Shown here one piece after another: positions 38,219-47,688 of a stretch of 64,000 nucleotides of DNA. The stretch is from NCBI RefSeq assembly GCF_010729305.1, contig NZ_AP022574.1, positions 2,170,001 to 2,234,000 of the forward strand, given 5' to 3'. Both the position numbers and the translations under genes were made by a program. The DNA is from Mycolicibacterium psychrotolerans (GTDB lineage: Bacteria > Actinomycetota > Actinomycetes > Mycobacteriales > Mycobacteriaceae). The notes beneath the pieces are model-generated. The model saw only the letters and a list, made by a program, of their open reading frames with translations. It did no database searches and had not been told where the DNA came from. How positions within the stretch are numbered: the first letter of the stretch is position 1; each line of letters starts with the position of its first letter.

Positions 38219-38224
38219 TAATGT
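38219..38224 (+). promoter_or_regulatory. -10 box predicting a leaderless desA2 transcript
   Basis: TAATGT ends 6 nt before the ATG at 38231, so the transcript should begin at the start codon. No Shine-Dalgarno is visible. Confidence 0.65.
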
Positions 38225-38230
38225 AACCGC

Positions 38231-39058
38231 ATGGCACAGAAACCTGTCGCTGATGCGTTGACCCTCGAGCTGGAACCCGTCGTCAAGGAGCAGCTGCGGC
38301 GTCACCTCGACACCGAGGACGCCTGGTTCGCCCACGATTACGTGCCGTTCGACCAGGGCGAGAACTTCGCCTTCCTCGGCGGCCGGGACTGGGACGCGTC
38401 GGACGTGACGCTGCCCAAGAAGGTCACCGACGCCTTGGAGATCCTGCTGATCACCAAGGACAACCTCGCCGGATACCACCGCGAGCTGGTCGAGCACTTC
38501 ATCCTCGAGGACAAATGGGGCCGCTGGCTGGGCCGCTGGACCGCCGAGGAGCACCTGCACGCGATCGCGCTGCGCAACTACCTCGTGGTCACCCGTGAGA
38601 TCGACCCGGCGGCCAACGAGGATGTGCGCGTCGAGCATGTCATGAAGGGCTACCGCGCCGACACCTACAGCCAGCTCGAGACGCTGGCCTTCATGGCGAT
38701 GTGGGAGCGCAGCCACGCCGTGTTCTGCCGCAACCTCGCCGCCCAGACCGACGAGCCGGTGCTGCGCGATCTGGTCGGCAGGATCGCCGGCGACGAGGAG
38801 CGCCACGCCGAGTTCTTCACCAACGTGGTCGCGTTCTGCCTGAGCTCCTCGCGTGACGAGACCGTTGAGGCGATCGCCACCCGCGCCGCTGCCCTCGACC
38901 TCGTCGGCGCCGACATCGATGCCTACGCCGACAAGGTGGCCACCGTCGCCGAGGCCGGCATCTTCGACCGGGCCGCATTGCGCACCGCCATCGCCGACTC
39001 CCTTGCGGCGTGGGGACTCACCGAGGAACCCCGGTTCGCGGAGTTCACGAGCTCGTAA
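38231..39058 (+). CDS. desA2: Acyl-ACP desaturase DesA2
   Basis: A 275-residue di-iron desaturase-fold protein of mycolic acid synthesis. Carboxylate/His ligands are visible in the helices GYHRELVEHFILEDKW, WTAEEHLHAIALRNY, METLAFMAMWERSHAVFCRN-like and AGDEERHAEFFTN. Its promoter carries a perfect palindromic operator and predicts a leaderless mRNA. Corresponds to Rv1094, which is essential in M. tuberculosis. The M. tuberculosis protein has an unusual fold, and its exact reaction is debated. Confidence 0.94.
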   Translation: MAQKPVADALTLELEPVVKEQLRRHLDTEDAWFAHDYVPFDQGENFAFLGGRDWDASDVTLPKKVTDALEILLITKDNLAGYHRELVEHFILEDKWGRWLGRWTAEEHLHAIALRNYLVVTREIDPAANEDVRVEHVMKGYRADTYSQLETLAFMAMWERSHAVFCRNLAAQTDEPVLRDLVGRIAGDEERHAEFFTNVVAFCLSSSRDETVEAIATRAAALDLVGADIDAYADKVATVAEAGIFDRAALRTAIADSLAAWGLTEEPRFAEFTSS

Positions 39059-39113
39059 CCGGCACGCCGTTTCGTCCCGGCGCGCCTGCGAGGCGCGGAT
39101 GCGGCACCGGGAG

Positions 39114-39119
39114 TAGCGT
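39114..39119 (+). promoter_or_regulatory. -10 box upstream of phoAT-phoH2
   Basis: TAGCGT ends 8 nt before the phoAT ATG at 39128, which predicts a leaderless or near-leaderless operon mRNA. Confidence 0.5.
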
Positions 39120-39127
39120 CGTTTTCG

Positions 39128-39274
39128 ATGGCTAGCGACATGCTCTGCTATCCGGGCGGTCCGAATTCGTTTCGACGAAAGGGCCGGCCCCGGTCCTTTC
39201 GGCCGCGCTCGTGTCCACCGAGATGTTCGCGTGGGGCTCCGCGAACTCGCGCAGCCTCGAGGAGCGCTACGTGA
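39128..39274 (+). CDS. phoAT: PhoAT-like small basic antitoxin upstream of phoH2
   Basis: A 48-residue Arg/Pro-rich reading frame with four cysteines (Cys7, 29, 33 and more basic context [14 protein letters not shown]). It has a clear -10 box upstream. Its TGA overlaps the phoH2 GTG as GTGA, so the pair is translationally coupled. In mycobacteria an unannotated short gene, phoAT, precedes phoH2 and neutralises its RNase/helicase activity. Position and overlap match that layout. Sequence identity to known PhoAT was not checked. Confidence 0.7.
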   Translation: MASDMLCYPGGPNSFRRKGRPRSFRPRSCPPRCSRGAPRTRAASRSAT

Positions 39275-40584
39275 ACGATTCTCCCGTCCGCACCTACGTG
39301 CTCGACACCTCTGTGTTGCTGTCCGATCCCTGGGCCATCACGAGGTTCGCCGAGCATCAGGTCGTGGTTCCGCTGGTGGTGATCAGCGAACTCGAGGCCA
39401 AACGGCACCATCATGAACTCGGTTGGTTCGCGCGTCAGGCGCTGCGGATGTTCGATGATCTGCGCCTCGAGCACGGTCGCCTCGACCAACCCATTCCCGT
39501 TGGGACACAAGGCGGCACGTTGCATGTGGAGCTGAACCACAGCGATCCGACCGTGCTGCCCGCGGGCTTCCGCACCGACAGCAACGACGCCCGCATCCTG
39601 ACCGTCGCCGCCAACCTTGCCGCCGAGGGCAAATACGTCACGCTGGTCAGCAAGGACATCCCGCTGCGCGTCAAGGCCGGCGCCGTCGGGCTGCTCGCCG
39701 ACGAGTACCACGCCCAGGACGTCATCACGTCGGGCTGGACCGGGATGGCCGAGCTCGAGGTGGGCTCCGAGGATGTCGACGCTCTGTTCGCCGAGGGTGA
39801 GATCGACCTGCAGACCGCCCGCGACCTGCCCTGCCACACCGGAATCCGGTTGCTGGGCAGCAACTCTCACGCACTGGGCCGGGTCAATCCCGACAAGCGG
39901 GTGCAGCTGGTCCGCGGCGACCGGGAGGTGTTCGGCCTCCGGGGAAGGTCAGCCGAACAGCGGGTCGCCCTGGATCTGCTACTCGACGAGTCCGTCGGCA
40001 TCGTGTCGCTGGGCGGCAAGGCCGGCACCGGCAAGTCCGCGCTCGCGCTGTGCGCCGGCCTGGAGGCGGTGCTGGAGCGCCGCACCCAGCGCAAGGTCGT
40101 GGTGTTCCGGCCGCTGTACGCGGTCGGCGGCCAGGACCTGGGCTACCTGCCCGGCAGCGAGAGCGACAAGATGGGCCCGTGGGCGCAGGCGGTCTTCGAC
40201 ACCCTCGAGGGGCTGGCCTCCCCGGCGGTGCTCGAGGAGGTGCTCGCGCGCGGCATGCTCGAGGTGCTGCCGTTGACCCACATCCGCGGCCGCTCGCTGC
40301 ACGACTCCTTCGTGATCGTCGACGAGGCGCAGTCGCTGGAGCGCAACGTGCTGCTGACCGTGCTGTCCCGGCTGGGCAGCGGCTCGCGGGTGGTGCTCAC
40401 CCACGACGTCGCCCAGCGCGACAACCTGCGCGTCGGACGGCACGACGGTGTCGCGGCGGTGATCGAGAAGCTCAAGGGCCATCCACTGTTCGCGCACATC
40501 ACGCTGCTGCGCAGCGAGCGCTCGCCGATCGCGGCGCTGGTCACCGAGATGCTCGAGGAGATCAGCCCCGGCGCCCTGCCGTGA
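39271..40584 (+). CDS. phoH2: PhoH2: PIN-domain RNase fused to PhoH ATPase
   Basis: A 437-residue toxin-like RNA-cleaving helicase. The N-terminal PIN domain begins [15 protein letters not shown] (catalytic Asp) with [14 protein letters not shown] and [12 protein letters not shown]. The C-terminal PhoH domain has the Walker [14 protein letters not shown] and Walker [12 protein letters not shown] chose the GTG that overlaps the small upstream gene, giving a length near the 433 residues of M. tuberculosis PhoH2. An in-frame GTG 60 nt upstream is possible but lies inside phoAT. Confidence 0.95.
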   Translation: MNDSPVRTYVLDTSVLLSDPWAITRFAEHQVVVPLVVISELEAKRHHHELGWFARQALRMFDDLRLEHGRLDQPIPVGTQGGTLHVELNHSDPTVLPAGFRTDSNDARILTVAANLAAEGKYVTLVSKDIPLRVKAGAVGLLADEYHAQDVITSGWTGMAELEVGSEDVDALFAEGEIDLQTARDLPCHTGIRLLGSNSHALGRVNPDKRVQLVRGDREVFGLRGRSAEQRVALDLLLDESVGIVSLGGKAGTGKSALALCAGLEAVLERRTQRKVVVFRPLYAVGGQDLGYLPGSESDKMGPWAQAVFDTLEGLASPAVLEEVLARGMLEVLPLTHIRGRSLHDSFVIVDEAQSLERNVLLTVLSRLGSGSRVVLTHDVAQRDNLRVGRHDGVAAVIEKLKGHPLFAHITLLRSERSPIAALVTEMLEEISPGALP

Positions 40585-40585
40585 C

Positions 40586-40638
40586 GCGAATCGGGCGCGC
40601 GCACCGACGCTGAGCGTCGTTGTGCGCGCCTGATTCGC
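40586..40638. terminator. 53-nt hairpin after phoH2
   Basis: An outer 18-bp stem (40586-40603 with 40621-40638, 16 of 18 paired) encloses an inner 6-bp stem CGACGC/GCGTCG around a TGA loop. It starts 2 nt after the phoH2 stop. It has no T tract, so it is a mycobacterial-style hairpin terminator or a stabilising end. Confidence 0.7.
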
Positions 40639-40650
40639 AGGGTGGATAGG

Positions 40651-40656
40651 TAAGCT
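40651..40656 (+). promoter_or_regulatory. -10 box predicting a leaderless deacetylase transcript
   Basis: TAAGCT ends 6 nt before the GTG at 40663. No Shine-Dalgarno is visible. Confidence 0.5.
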
Positions 40657-40662
40657 GCCTCC

Positions 40663-41544
40663 GTGCTCACGCGTCCCGACAGCCTGACCTGGCGTTACGC
40701 CAGAACCGTCCTCGGCGTCGCCGCCGCGGTGGCAGTGCTGGTGATCGGCGGCCTCACCGGACACGTGCGGCCGGCCAACGCCGACCACGTCGACTGCGCC
40801 CAGGTCAAGTGCGTGGCGTTGACCTTCGACGACGGGCCCAGCCCGTTCACCGACCGGCTGCTGTCGATCCTGCGCGCCAACAACGCCGAGGCGACGTTCT
40901 TCCTGATCGGGAACAAGGTGGCCGCCAACCCGGCCGGTGCCCGGCGGATCGCCGACGCCGGCATGGAGATCGGCACCCACACCTGGGAACACCCGAACAT
41001 GACGACGATCCCGCCGCAGGACATCGCCGCGCAGTTCAGCAAGGGCATCGACGCCATCGTGGCGGCCACCGGCCAGCGACCCACGTTGTCACGCACCGCA
41101 GGCGGACTGGTCGACGACGCGGTGCTCGCCGAGGCCGGCCGGCAGGGACTGGCCGACATCAACTGGGACGTCATCCCGTTCGACTGGGCCAACGACAGCA
41201 ACACCGCCGCGACCCGGGCGCTGCTGATGAGCCAGATCAAGCCGAACTCGGTGGTGCTGCTGCACGACACCTACTCCTCGACGGTGGATCTGGTGTCCCA
41301 GTTCATCCCGGTGCTCGAGGCCAACGACTACCACCTGGTGACGGTCAGCCGCATGCTCGGCCCGCGCGCGCCGGGCAGCCTCTACGGCAGCCGCGAGAAC
41401 GGTCCCCCGGTCAACGAGCTCGTCGACATCCCGGCCGATCAGATCCCGCCGCTGCCGGACACGCCGTCTCCCGCGCCGATGCCGAACTTCCCGATCACCG
41501 ACATCCCCGACCAGAACTCCGGCGGTCCCACCAACGGCGCGTAA
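40663..41544 (+). CDS. Polysaccharide deacetylase (Rv1096 type)
   Basis: A 293-residue exported NodB-domain esterase, likely acting on peptidoglycan or another wall glycan. A signal anchor (about 17-36) precedes the NodB domain. TFDDGPSPFTD gives catalytic and metal Asp, HTWEHPNM the two metal His, and VVLLHDTYSST the late His-Asp. The C-terminal 50 residues are Pro-rich (IPPLPDTPSPAPMPNFP), suited to wall passage. Rv1096 in M. tuberculosis is a reported peptidoglycan deacetylase. Confidence 0.92.
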   Translation: MLTRPDSLTWRYARTVLGVAAAVAVLVIGGLTGHVRPANADHVDCAQVKCVALTFDDGPSPFTDRLLSILRANNAEATFFLIGNKVAANPAGARRIADAGMEIGTHTWEHPNMTTIPPQDIAAQFSKGIDAIVAATGQRPTLSRTAGGLVDDAVLAEAGRQGLADINWDVIPFDWANDSNTAATRALLMSQIKPNSVVLLHDTYSSTVDLVSQFIPVLEANDYHLVTVSRMLGPRAPGSLYGSRENGPPVNELVDIPADQIPPLPDTPSPAPMPNFPITDIPDQNSGGPTNGA

Positions 41545-41547
41545 CCG

Positions 41548-41754
41548 CTACTGCCTGCGGCGTTCCTCCATCAGGTACCACCCGGCGGCGGCCGCCCCGG
41601 ACACCGCGAGCACGCGGTCGGCGCCCCATGCGCGCCTGCCTTTCGACAGGTCGAGCAGAGACGCCAGTCCGAGCATGACGAAACCGGTCGTCAAAGCGGG
41701 TTGGCTGGTCGCCGTGGTCACGAGCGCTGCAGAATCGCGGTCGGCAGGCAACAT
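41548..41754 (-). CDS. Small membrane protein, unknown function
   Basis: A 68-residue protein with two short hydrophobic stretches (LTTGFVMLGLASLLDL and VLAVSGAAAAGWYLM) and a basic tail EERRRQ. AGGAGG lies 3 nt before the ATG, which supports it as a real gene. It ends 3 nt from the deacetylase stop, convergent. Not recognised. Confidence 0.65.
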   Translation of the reverse strand: MLPADRDSAALVTTATSQPALTTGFVMLGLASLLDLSKGRRAWGADRVLAVSGAAAAGWYLMEERRRQ

Positions 41755-41833
41755 CGCCTCCTGTGAATGCCTGGAACAGGGTGTGGCCCTTATCTTCTGC
41801 CCACCGCCGCGATTCGTCAGGCGATTCGCCGAA

Positions 41834-43258
41834 CTAGCCTTGCTGCCGAACCTTGGCCATCTTCAGCACGTCGAGCCTGCGGTCCAATTCCTCCTCGGAG
41901 AGCTTGTCACCGATCAGGCCGCGGTCGATGACCGTCTGGCGGATGGTCTTGCGCTCCTTGAGCGCCTCCTTGGCGACCTTGGCGGCCTCCTCGTAGCCGA
42001 TCGCCGAGTTCAGCGGCGTCACGATCGACGGCGACGACTCCGCGAGCTCGCGCAGGTGCGCGTCGTTGGCCACCAATCCGTCGATGCATTTGGCGGCGAA
42101 CAGTTTCGACACGTTCGACAGCAGCGTGAACGACTCGAGGACGTTGCGCGCCATCATCGGGATGTAGACGTTGAGTTCGAAAGCCCCGGACAGGCCGCCG
42201 ACGGCCACAGCGGCGTCGTTGCCGATCACCTGCGCGGCCACCTGTGTGACGGCCTCCGGGATGACGGGGTTGACCTTGCCCGGCATGATCGAGCTGCCCG
42301 GCTGCAGGTCGGGCAGCTGCAGTTCGCCCAGCCCGGTCAGCGGACCCGACCCCATCCAGCGGATGTCGTTGGCGATCTTGGTCAGTGACACCGCGATCGT
42401 CTTCAGCGCGCCCGATGCCTCGACCAGCCCGTCGCGGGCGGCTTGGGCCTCGAAACTGTCCACGGCCGTGCGCAACTCGGCGATCCCGGTCTGGTCCACG
42501 AGCACCTCGACCACCTTGGCGCCAAACCCGTCGGGGGCGTTGAGGCCGGTGCCCACCGCGGTGCCGCCGATCGCGAGCTCACCGAGCCGGGGCAAGGTCG
42601 CCTTCACCCGTTCTATGCCGGCCTGGATCTGGCGGGCGTATCCGCCGAACTCCTGGCCGAGCGTCACCGGCACGGCGTCCATCAGGTGCGTGCGGCCGGA
42701 CTTGACGGTGGTGCGCCACTGACGGGCCTTGGCCTCCAGCGATTCGTGCAGCACCTCCAGGGCCGGAATCAGATGGCGCACAGCGGCTTCGGTCGCCGCG
42801 ATGTGCGTGGCGGTGGGGAAGGTGTCATTCGAGCTCTGCGACATGTTCACGTCGTCGTTCGGGTGCACCGTCACCCCGTTCGCCGCCGCGATCGAGGCGA
42901 TGACCTCGTTGGTGTTCATGTTCGAGCTGGTGCCCGAGCCGGTCTGGAACACGTCGATCGGGAACTGGTCGTCGTGCTGCCCGTCGGCGATCTCGGCGGC
43001 CGCGGCGATGATCGCGTCGGCCTTCTCCGGCGCCAGCAGGCCCAGGTCCTTGTTCACCTGGGCGCAGGCGCCCTTGAGCAGCCCGAGCGCCCGGATCTGG
43101 GTGCGCTCCAACGGCCGGAACGAGATCGGGAAGTTGTCCACCGCGCGCTGGGTCTGGGCCCGCCACAGCGCGTTCTTGGGCACCCTGACCTCGCCCATGG
43201 TGTCGTGCTCGATGCGGTACTCGGTGTCGTCGGCTGTGTCGACGGCGTTGTCGGCCAT
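41834..43258 (-). CDS. fum: Fumarate hydratase class II
   Basis: A 474-residue TCA-cycle enzyme converting fumarate and malate, with no iron-sulfur cluster. The superfamily signature [16 protein letters not shown] and the segments [17 protein letters not shown] and [10 protein letters not shown] form the composite active site of the tetramer. Corresponds to Rv1098c. It is immediately downstream of glpX, likely as one operon. Confidence 0.97.
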   Translation of the reverse strand: MADNAVDTADDTEYRIEHDTMGEVRVPKNALWRAQTQRAVDNFPISFRPLERTQIRALGLLKGACAQVNKDLGLLAPEKADAIIAAAAEIADGQHDDQFPIDVFQTGSGTSSNMNTNEVIASIAAANGVTVHPNDDVNMSQSSNDTFPTATHIAATEAAVRHLIPALEVLHESLEAKARQWRTTVKSGRTHLMDAVPVTLGQEFGGYARQIQAGIERVKATLPRLGELAIGGTAVGTGLNAPDGFGAKVVEVLVDQTGIAELRTAVDSFEAQAARDGLVEASGALKTIAVSLTKIANDIRWMGSGPLTGLGELQLPDLQPGSSIMPGKVNPVIPEAVTQVAAQVIGNDAAVAVGGLSGAFELNVYIPMMARNVLESFTLLSNVSKLFAAKCIDGLVANDAHLRELAESSPSIVTPLNSAIGYEEAAKVAKEALKERKTIRQTVIDRGLIGDKLSEEELDRRLDVLKMAKVRQQG

Positions 43259-43292
43259 GGGCTCCCTGTTCGTGTTGTCGATGTGGTTGTGA

Positions 43293-44321
43293 CTAGGGCA
43301 ACGGATAGGCGGCGGACTTGTCGCCGGTGAAGTCGACCGCGGAGTACTCGTTGAGCTTCGAGAGCCGGTGGTAGGCCTCGATCATGCGGACCGTGCCCGA
43401 CTTCGAGCGCATCACGATCGACTGCGTGGTGGCGCCGCCGCCGGAGTAACGGACCCCGCGCAACAGGTCGCCGTCGGTGACGCCGGTCGCGGAGAAGAAG
43501 ACGTTCTCACCGGAGACGAGGTCCTCGGTGTGCAGGACCCGATCCAGGTCGTGTCCGGCGTCGACGGCCTTCTGCCGCTCGTCGTCGTCGGTGGGGGCGA
43601 GCACCGCCTGGATGGCGCCGCCCATGCAGCGGATGGCCGCGGCGGTGATGATGCCTTCGGGGGTGCCACCGATGCCGGCGAGCAGGTCGGTGCCCGAGTT
43701 GGGGCGGCAGGCCGAGATGGCGCCGGCGACGTCGCCGTCGGAGATCAGCCGGATGCGGGCACCGGCTTCCCGCACCTCGGCGATCAGCTGGGCGTGCCGC
43801 GGCCTGTCGAGCACACACACCGTCAGGTCGGCGACGCTGGATTTCTTGGCCTTGGCGACCCTGCGGATGTTCTCGCCGATCGGCGCGGTGATGTCGATGA
43901 CGTCCACGGCGTCCGGACCGACGGCGATCTTGTTCATGTAGAACACCGCCGACGGGTCGAACATCGCGCCGCGCTCGGCGACCGCGAGCACCGAGATGGC
44001 GTTGGGCATGCCCTTGCTCATCAGCGTGGTGCCGTCGACCGGGTCGACCGCGAAGTCGCACTCCGGGCCGTCGCCGTTGCCGACCTCCTCGCCGTTGTAG
44101 AGCATCGGGGCGTTGTCCTTCTCGCCCTCGCCGATCACCACGACGCCGCGCATCGACACCGAGTTGACCAGCTCCCGCATGGCGTCGACGGCGGCCCCGT
44201 CGCCGCCCTCCTTGTCTCCGCGCCCCACCCAGCGGCCGGCCGCCATGGCGCCCGCCTCGGTCACCCGCACCAGTTCCAGGGCCAGGTTGCGGTCCGGGGC
44301 TTCACGTCTCGATGGCGTCAT
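43293..44321 (-). CDS. glpX: Fructose-1,6-bisphosphatase class II
   Basis: A 342-residue gluconeogenic phosphatase of the GlpX family. Motifs are [35 protein letters not shown] and [14 protein letters not shown], the metal/phosphate-binding loops. I chose the ATG giving [19 protein letters not shown], because the longer reading frame overlaps the divergent gene's upstream region. It is the sole FBPase in M. tuberculosis (Rv1099c). Confidence 0.96.
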   Translation of the reverse strand: MTPSRREAPDRNLALELVRVTEAGAMAAGRWVGRGDKEGGDGAAVDAMRELVNSVSMRGVVVIGEGEKDNAPMLYNGEEVGNGDGPECDFAVDPVDGTTLMSKGMPNAISVLAVAERGAMFDPSAVFYMNKIAVGPDAVDVIDITAPIGENIRRVAKAKKSSVADLTVCVLDRPRHAQLIAEVREAGARIRLISDGDVAGAISACRPNSGTDLLAGIGGTPEGIITAAAIRCMGGAIQAVLAPTDDDERQKAVDAGHDLDRVLHTEDLVSGENVFFSATGVTDGDLLRGVRYSGGGATTQSIVMRSKSGTVRMIEAYHRLSKLNEYSAVDFTGDKSAAYPLP

Positions 44322-44376
44322 GCGCCAGATTCTCCCACTAACCGCCCACTGATCGGGAAGAGGGATACTGGCAGGC

Positions 44377-45081
44377 ATGACGACGCCGCCCGACTCCGGC
44401 CACGCCGCGGAGCGCGAGAGCCCCGACCCGGCCCCGGGGGGCTATGCGGTGCCAGTGGCGCGGCCTGCCAAGGCCCGCCTGCTGCAGGACGGCCGGGACA
44501 TGTTCTGGTCGATCGGCCCGCTCGTGGTGGCCTGCGTGATCCTCGCCGGCGTGCTCGGGATGTGCTCGTTCGCGCCGACCGGTCCTGGTCCCGGCCCGGC
44601 ACCTGATTACGACGCCCCCGCGGCGTTGCGGGCCGATGCGGACGCGCTCGAGATCCCGATCCGGGTGCCGCAGTTGCCGCCTGACTGGCGGGCGAACTCG
44701 GGCAGCCGCAAGGGTATCGACGGCGGGCGCACCGACCCGGTGACCGGCCAGCCGGTGCGCGCGGTGGCGTCCGTGGTCGGCTATCTGACGCCGAGCGGGA
44801 TGTATCTTGGCCTGACGCAGAGCAACGCCGACGAGGACAAGCTCGTCGCGTCGTTCGGGCCGGATCTGGTGCCCACCGGGACCGAGGACGTCGACGGCGT
44901 GCGCTGGATCGTCTACCGGGGCGGCGAGCGGGACGGCAAGGCGGCCGAGCCGGTGTGGACGGCGCAGGTGCGCGGCCCGACCGGGCCCGCGCAACTCGCG
45001 CTGACCGGCGCCGCGGGTACGGACGAGTACCGTACGCTGGCGGCTGCGACGCAGTCCCAGTCGCCGCTGCCCGTGACCTGA
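44377..45081 (+). CDS. DUF4245-family membrane-anchored protein (Rv1100 type)
   Basis: A 234-residue protein: cytoplasmic Pro-rich head, one helix (about 47-63, [17 protein letters not shown]) and an exported DUF4245 domain with [30 protein letters not shown] and a WxVYRGG-type strand. No function is known. The start is 55 nt from the divergent glpX start. Confidence 0.85.
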   Translation: MTTPPDSGHAAERESPDPAPGGYAVPVARPAKARLLQDGRDMFWSIGPLVVACVILAGVLGMCSFAPTGPGPGPAPDYDAPAALRADADALEIPIRVPQLPPDWRANSGSRKGIDGGRTDPVTGQPVRAVASVVGYLTPSGMYLGLTQSNADEDKLVASFGPDLVPTGTEDVDGVRWIVYRGGERDGKAAEPVWTAQVRGPTGPAQLALTGAAGTDEYRTLAAATQSQSPLPVT

Positions 45082-45095
45082 CGTTCGGAGACGCC

Positions 45096-45893
45096 ATGAC
45101 CTCGCCTGAAGCAGACCTGTCCGGCTGGGTCGCCACCCCGTTCACCGCCGCCGGCTACACCCACGACGTGTACCGCAAGGGTGAAGGGCCCGGCGTCGTG
45201 CTGATCCCCGAGATGCCCGGGCTGCATCCGGGTGTGCTGGCACTCGGCAACCATCTGGTGGACAACGGCTTCACCGTCGCAGCGCCGTCGCTGTTCGGTA
45301 CCCCCGGCGCACCCGGGGTGAGCCCCGGCGCCATCCCGGTGCTGCTGAAGGGTTGTGTGGCAAAGGAATTCGCGGCGTTTGCGACCAACGCCGACCGGCC
45401 GGTGGCGCACTTCCTGCGCGCGCTGGCCCGTGACCTCAACGAGAAGACGCCGGGCAAGGGTGTCGGGGTGATCGGGCAGTGCTTCACCGGGGGGTTCGCC
45501 CTCGCCGCGGCCGTGGACGACAGCGTGCTCGCGCCGGTGATGAGCCAGCCCTCGGTCCCGCTCCCGCTGACTCCGCGGCACAAACGCGACCCGGGGGTCT
45601 CCGAGGCGGAGATGAAGGTGATCGAGCAGCGTGCGGCCACCGAGGGTCTGTGCGTGATGGGGTTGCGGTTCAGCGAGGACGCCGCGTCGCCGGGGGAGCG
45701 GTTCACCACGCTGAAGAACCGCCTCGGCGACGCGTTCGAGGTCATCGAGATCAGCTCCAAGAAGGGCAACGCCGACGGCATCGGCCGGATGGCGCACTCG
45801 GTGCTGACCGATCAGGTCCGGGAGGTCGACGGTCATCCGGCCTACGAGGCACGTAAGCGCGTCGTCGAATTCCTCACGTCTCGTCTGATGTGA
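45096..45893 (+). CDS. Dienelactone-hydrolase-family protein
   Basis: A 265-residue alpha/beta hydrolase. The nucleophile is Cys, in GVIGQCFTGGFALA, typical of dienelactone hydrolases. VVLIPEMPGLHPGVLALGNHL carries the oxyanion Glu/Met region. The ATG at 45096 gives MTSPEADLSGW. It follows the DUF4245 gene by 14 nt. The 3' end overlaps the opposing AI-2E gene by 20 nt. Substrate unknown. Confidence 0.85.
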   Translation: MTSPEADLSGWVATPFTAAGYTHDVYRKGEGPGVVLIPEMPGLHPGVLALGNHLVDNGFTVAAPSLFGTPGAPGVSPGAIPVLLKGCVAKEFAAFATNADRPVAHFLRALARDLNEKTPGKGVGVIGQCFTGGFALAAAVDDSVLAPVMSQPSVPLPLTPRHKRDPGVSEAEMKVIEQRAATEGLCVMGLRFSEDAASPGERFTTLKNRLGDAFEVIEISSKKGNADGIGRMAHSVLTDQVREVDGHPAYEARKRVVEFLTSRLM

Positions 45894-47061
45894 CGGCCGG
45901 CGCCGGCGCGGGTCTGCCGGGCAGCAGTCGGCGCCACCACGGGGTCCTGCGTTCGGCTTCGTCGTCGGCCGGATCGGCGCGGGTACCGGTGATCGAGTCC
46001 AGCGGCGCACCCTGGTAGACGGCCAGGTAGACGCTGATCGTCGTGACGATGACGATCATCAGCACCGGCCCGAGCACGATGCCCCAGAAGCCGAACATCC
46101 TCAGCCCGGCGAACACCGCGAGCAGCATCAGCGCGGGGTGCAGGTGGGCGCTCTTGGGCACCAGGAACGGGCGGAGCACATTGTCGATGCTGGTGACCAC
46201 CACGATGTGGAACACCACGACGAAGATGCCGCCCGCCACGTTGCCGAAGATCGCCAGCCCGATGCCGAGCGGGATGGTGACGATGCCGCTGCCCAACGGG
46301 ATGAACGACAGGGCGGTCAGGAAGATGACGAACATGAAGAAGCCGTCGTGCAGGCCGGCGATGTAGATCGACACCGCGCCGGCCACGCCCTGACACACCG
46401 CGATGATGAACTGCCCTTTGACCGTGGCCGACACCATCGCGCCGATCTTCGCCAGGTAGATGTCGGACACCTGCGGCCCCAACGGATTCAGGTCGCGGAA
46501 CAGGTCGGCGACCTTGCCGCCGTTGGTGAGCAGGGCGAGGAAGACGTAGAGGAAGATGATCAGCGCCGTCACCGTCGACGCGATGCCGCCCACCGAGCTG
46601 CGCGCGAAGTCCAGCGCCACCTGCCCTGCGCCCTGTCCGACCTTGGTGGCGGCCTCGCGCACCGAGTCCGGCGTCAGCGTGATGTCCAGGAACGGCACGC
46701 GGGCGAGCGCCTCGTTGGCCGAGTCGAGAAGACGCTGCGCCAGCGCGGTGAAGTCGGTCTGCTCCACCCAGCGCCCGATGCTGGTCACCATCTGGCTGAT
46801 CTGCAGGACCGCCAGGAAGACCACCCCGGCCAGCGGGATCGCCACCGTCGCGACGGCGGCCAGCAGTGTCACCGTCGCGGACATGCCGACGTTCATCCTC
46901 TGCCGAAGCCGTTGGTAGAGCGGGGTGAACAGATAGGCGAGCACGGCGGCCACCGCGATCAGCAGCAGGTAGTGGCGCAGGAAGTAGGCGCCGAAGCCCA
47001 GCGCGATCAGTGTCACCACGGCCAGGGCGCGCTTCTGGTTCACGGTGAAGCTGCCGGTCAC
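45874..47061 (-). CDS. AI-2E/PerM-family transporter (Rv1101c type)
   Basis: A 395-residue membrane protein with about eight helices and a large central extracytoplasmic region, the AI-2E (TqsA/PerM) layout. The C-terminal helices contain FIPLGSGIVTIPLGIGLA and VLRPFLVPKSAHLHPALMLLAVFAGLRMFGFWG. It ends in an acidic/basic tail. Exporter of unknown substrate. The start is GTG. Confidence 0.9.
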   Translation of the reverse strand: MTGSFTVNQKRALAVVTLIALGFGAYFLRHYLLLIAVAAVLAYLFTPLYQRLRQRMNVGMSATVTLLAAVATVAIPLAGVVFLAVLQISQMVTSIGRWVEQTDFTALAQRLLDSANEALARVPFLDITLTPDSVREAATKVGQGAGQVALDFARSSVGGIASTVTALIIFLYVFLALLTNGGKVADLFRDLNPLGPQVSDIYLAKIGAMVSATVKGQFIIAVCQGVAGAVSIYIAGLHDGFFMFVIFLTALSFIPLGSGIVTIPLGIGLAIFGNVAGGIFVVVFHIVVVTSIDNVLRPFLVPKSAHLHPALMLLAVFAGLRMFGFWGIVLGPVLMIVIVTTISVYLAVYQGAPLDSITGTRADPADDEAERRTPWWRRLLPGRPAPAPAVTSDET

Positions 47062-47220
47062 GCCGCCCCCGTCACGACGACTGTTCCACCAGGGACATCG
47101 CGTGGCCCAAGATCATCGAAGCCACTCCTGCCGGCCGGAAAGGGAACGGGTTACAAGGTCACACCTGGGCGGCGAAAACGCAATAGCGCCGTCGGTTTCG
47201 GTGCTGGCACACTCGTGCGG

Positions 47221-47685
47221 GTGACGGAGCTGAAGAGAACAGAGTCGATTTCGGTGGCCGTGCCGCCGGACGAGCTCTACGCGCTGGTGTCCGATGTGAC
47301 CAGGACGGGTCAGTGGAGCCCGGTCTGCAAGGCCTGCTGGTGGGACGACGGCGACGGACCCCGCGTGGGCGCGTGGTTCACCGGCCACAACGAGCTGCCG
47401 GAGCGCACGTGGGAGACCCGCAGCCAGGTGGTCGCGGCCGACCCCGGCCGCGAGTTCTCCTGGGAGGTCAACAAGGGCTGGGCCCGTTGGGGCTACACCT
47501 TGGAGCCGGAGGGCGCCGGCACCCGGCTGACCGAGCATTGGGAGTTCCTGCCTGCCGGGCTCGAGGGGTTCCGCGAGCGCTTCGGCGACGCGGCCGACGA
47601 CGAGGTCGCCAAGCGCAGCGAGGCGGCGCGCACCGGTATCCCCGCCACCCTCGCGGCGATCAAGGAGTTGGCCGAACGCGCCTGA
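47221..47685 (+). CDS. SRPBCC-family (polyketide cyclase/START-like) protein
   Basis: A 154-residue lipid- or ligand-binding fold. SISVAVPPDELYALVSDVTRTGQWSP and WEVNKGWARWGYTLEPEGAGTRLTEHW match the SRPBCC group. No catalytic motif is defined, so it may bind a hydrophobic ligand. GTG start. Convergent with the Cys/His-rich peptide gene, with 3 nt between them. Confidence 0.82.
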   Translation: MTELKRTESISVAVPPDELYALVSDVTRTGQWSPVCKACWWDDGDGPRVGAWFTGHNELPERTWETRSQVVAADPGREFSWEVNKGWARWGYTLEPEGAGTRLTEHWEFLPAGLEGFRERFGDAADDEVAKRSEAARTGIPATLAAIKELAERA

Positions 47686-47688
47686 GGA

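Noticed and set aside
40586..40638. A tRNA or small RNA gene after phoH2
   Set aside because: The stretch is one long hairpin without a cloverleaf, and a terminator explains it better.
47101..47220. mazEF3 toxin-antitoxin genes, expected near here from M. tuberculosis
   Set aside because: No MazE/MazF-like frame is present. The interval to xseB holds the sulfatase operon and regulator genes instead.
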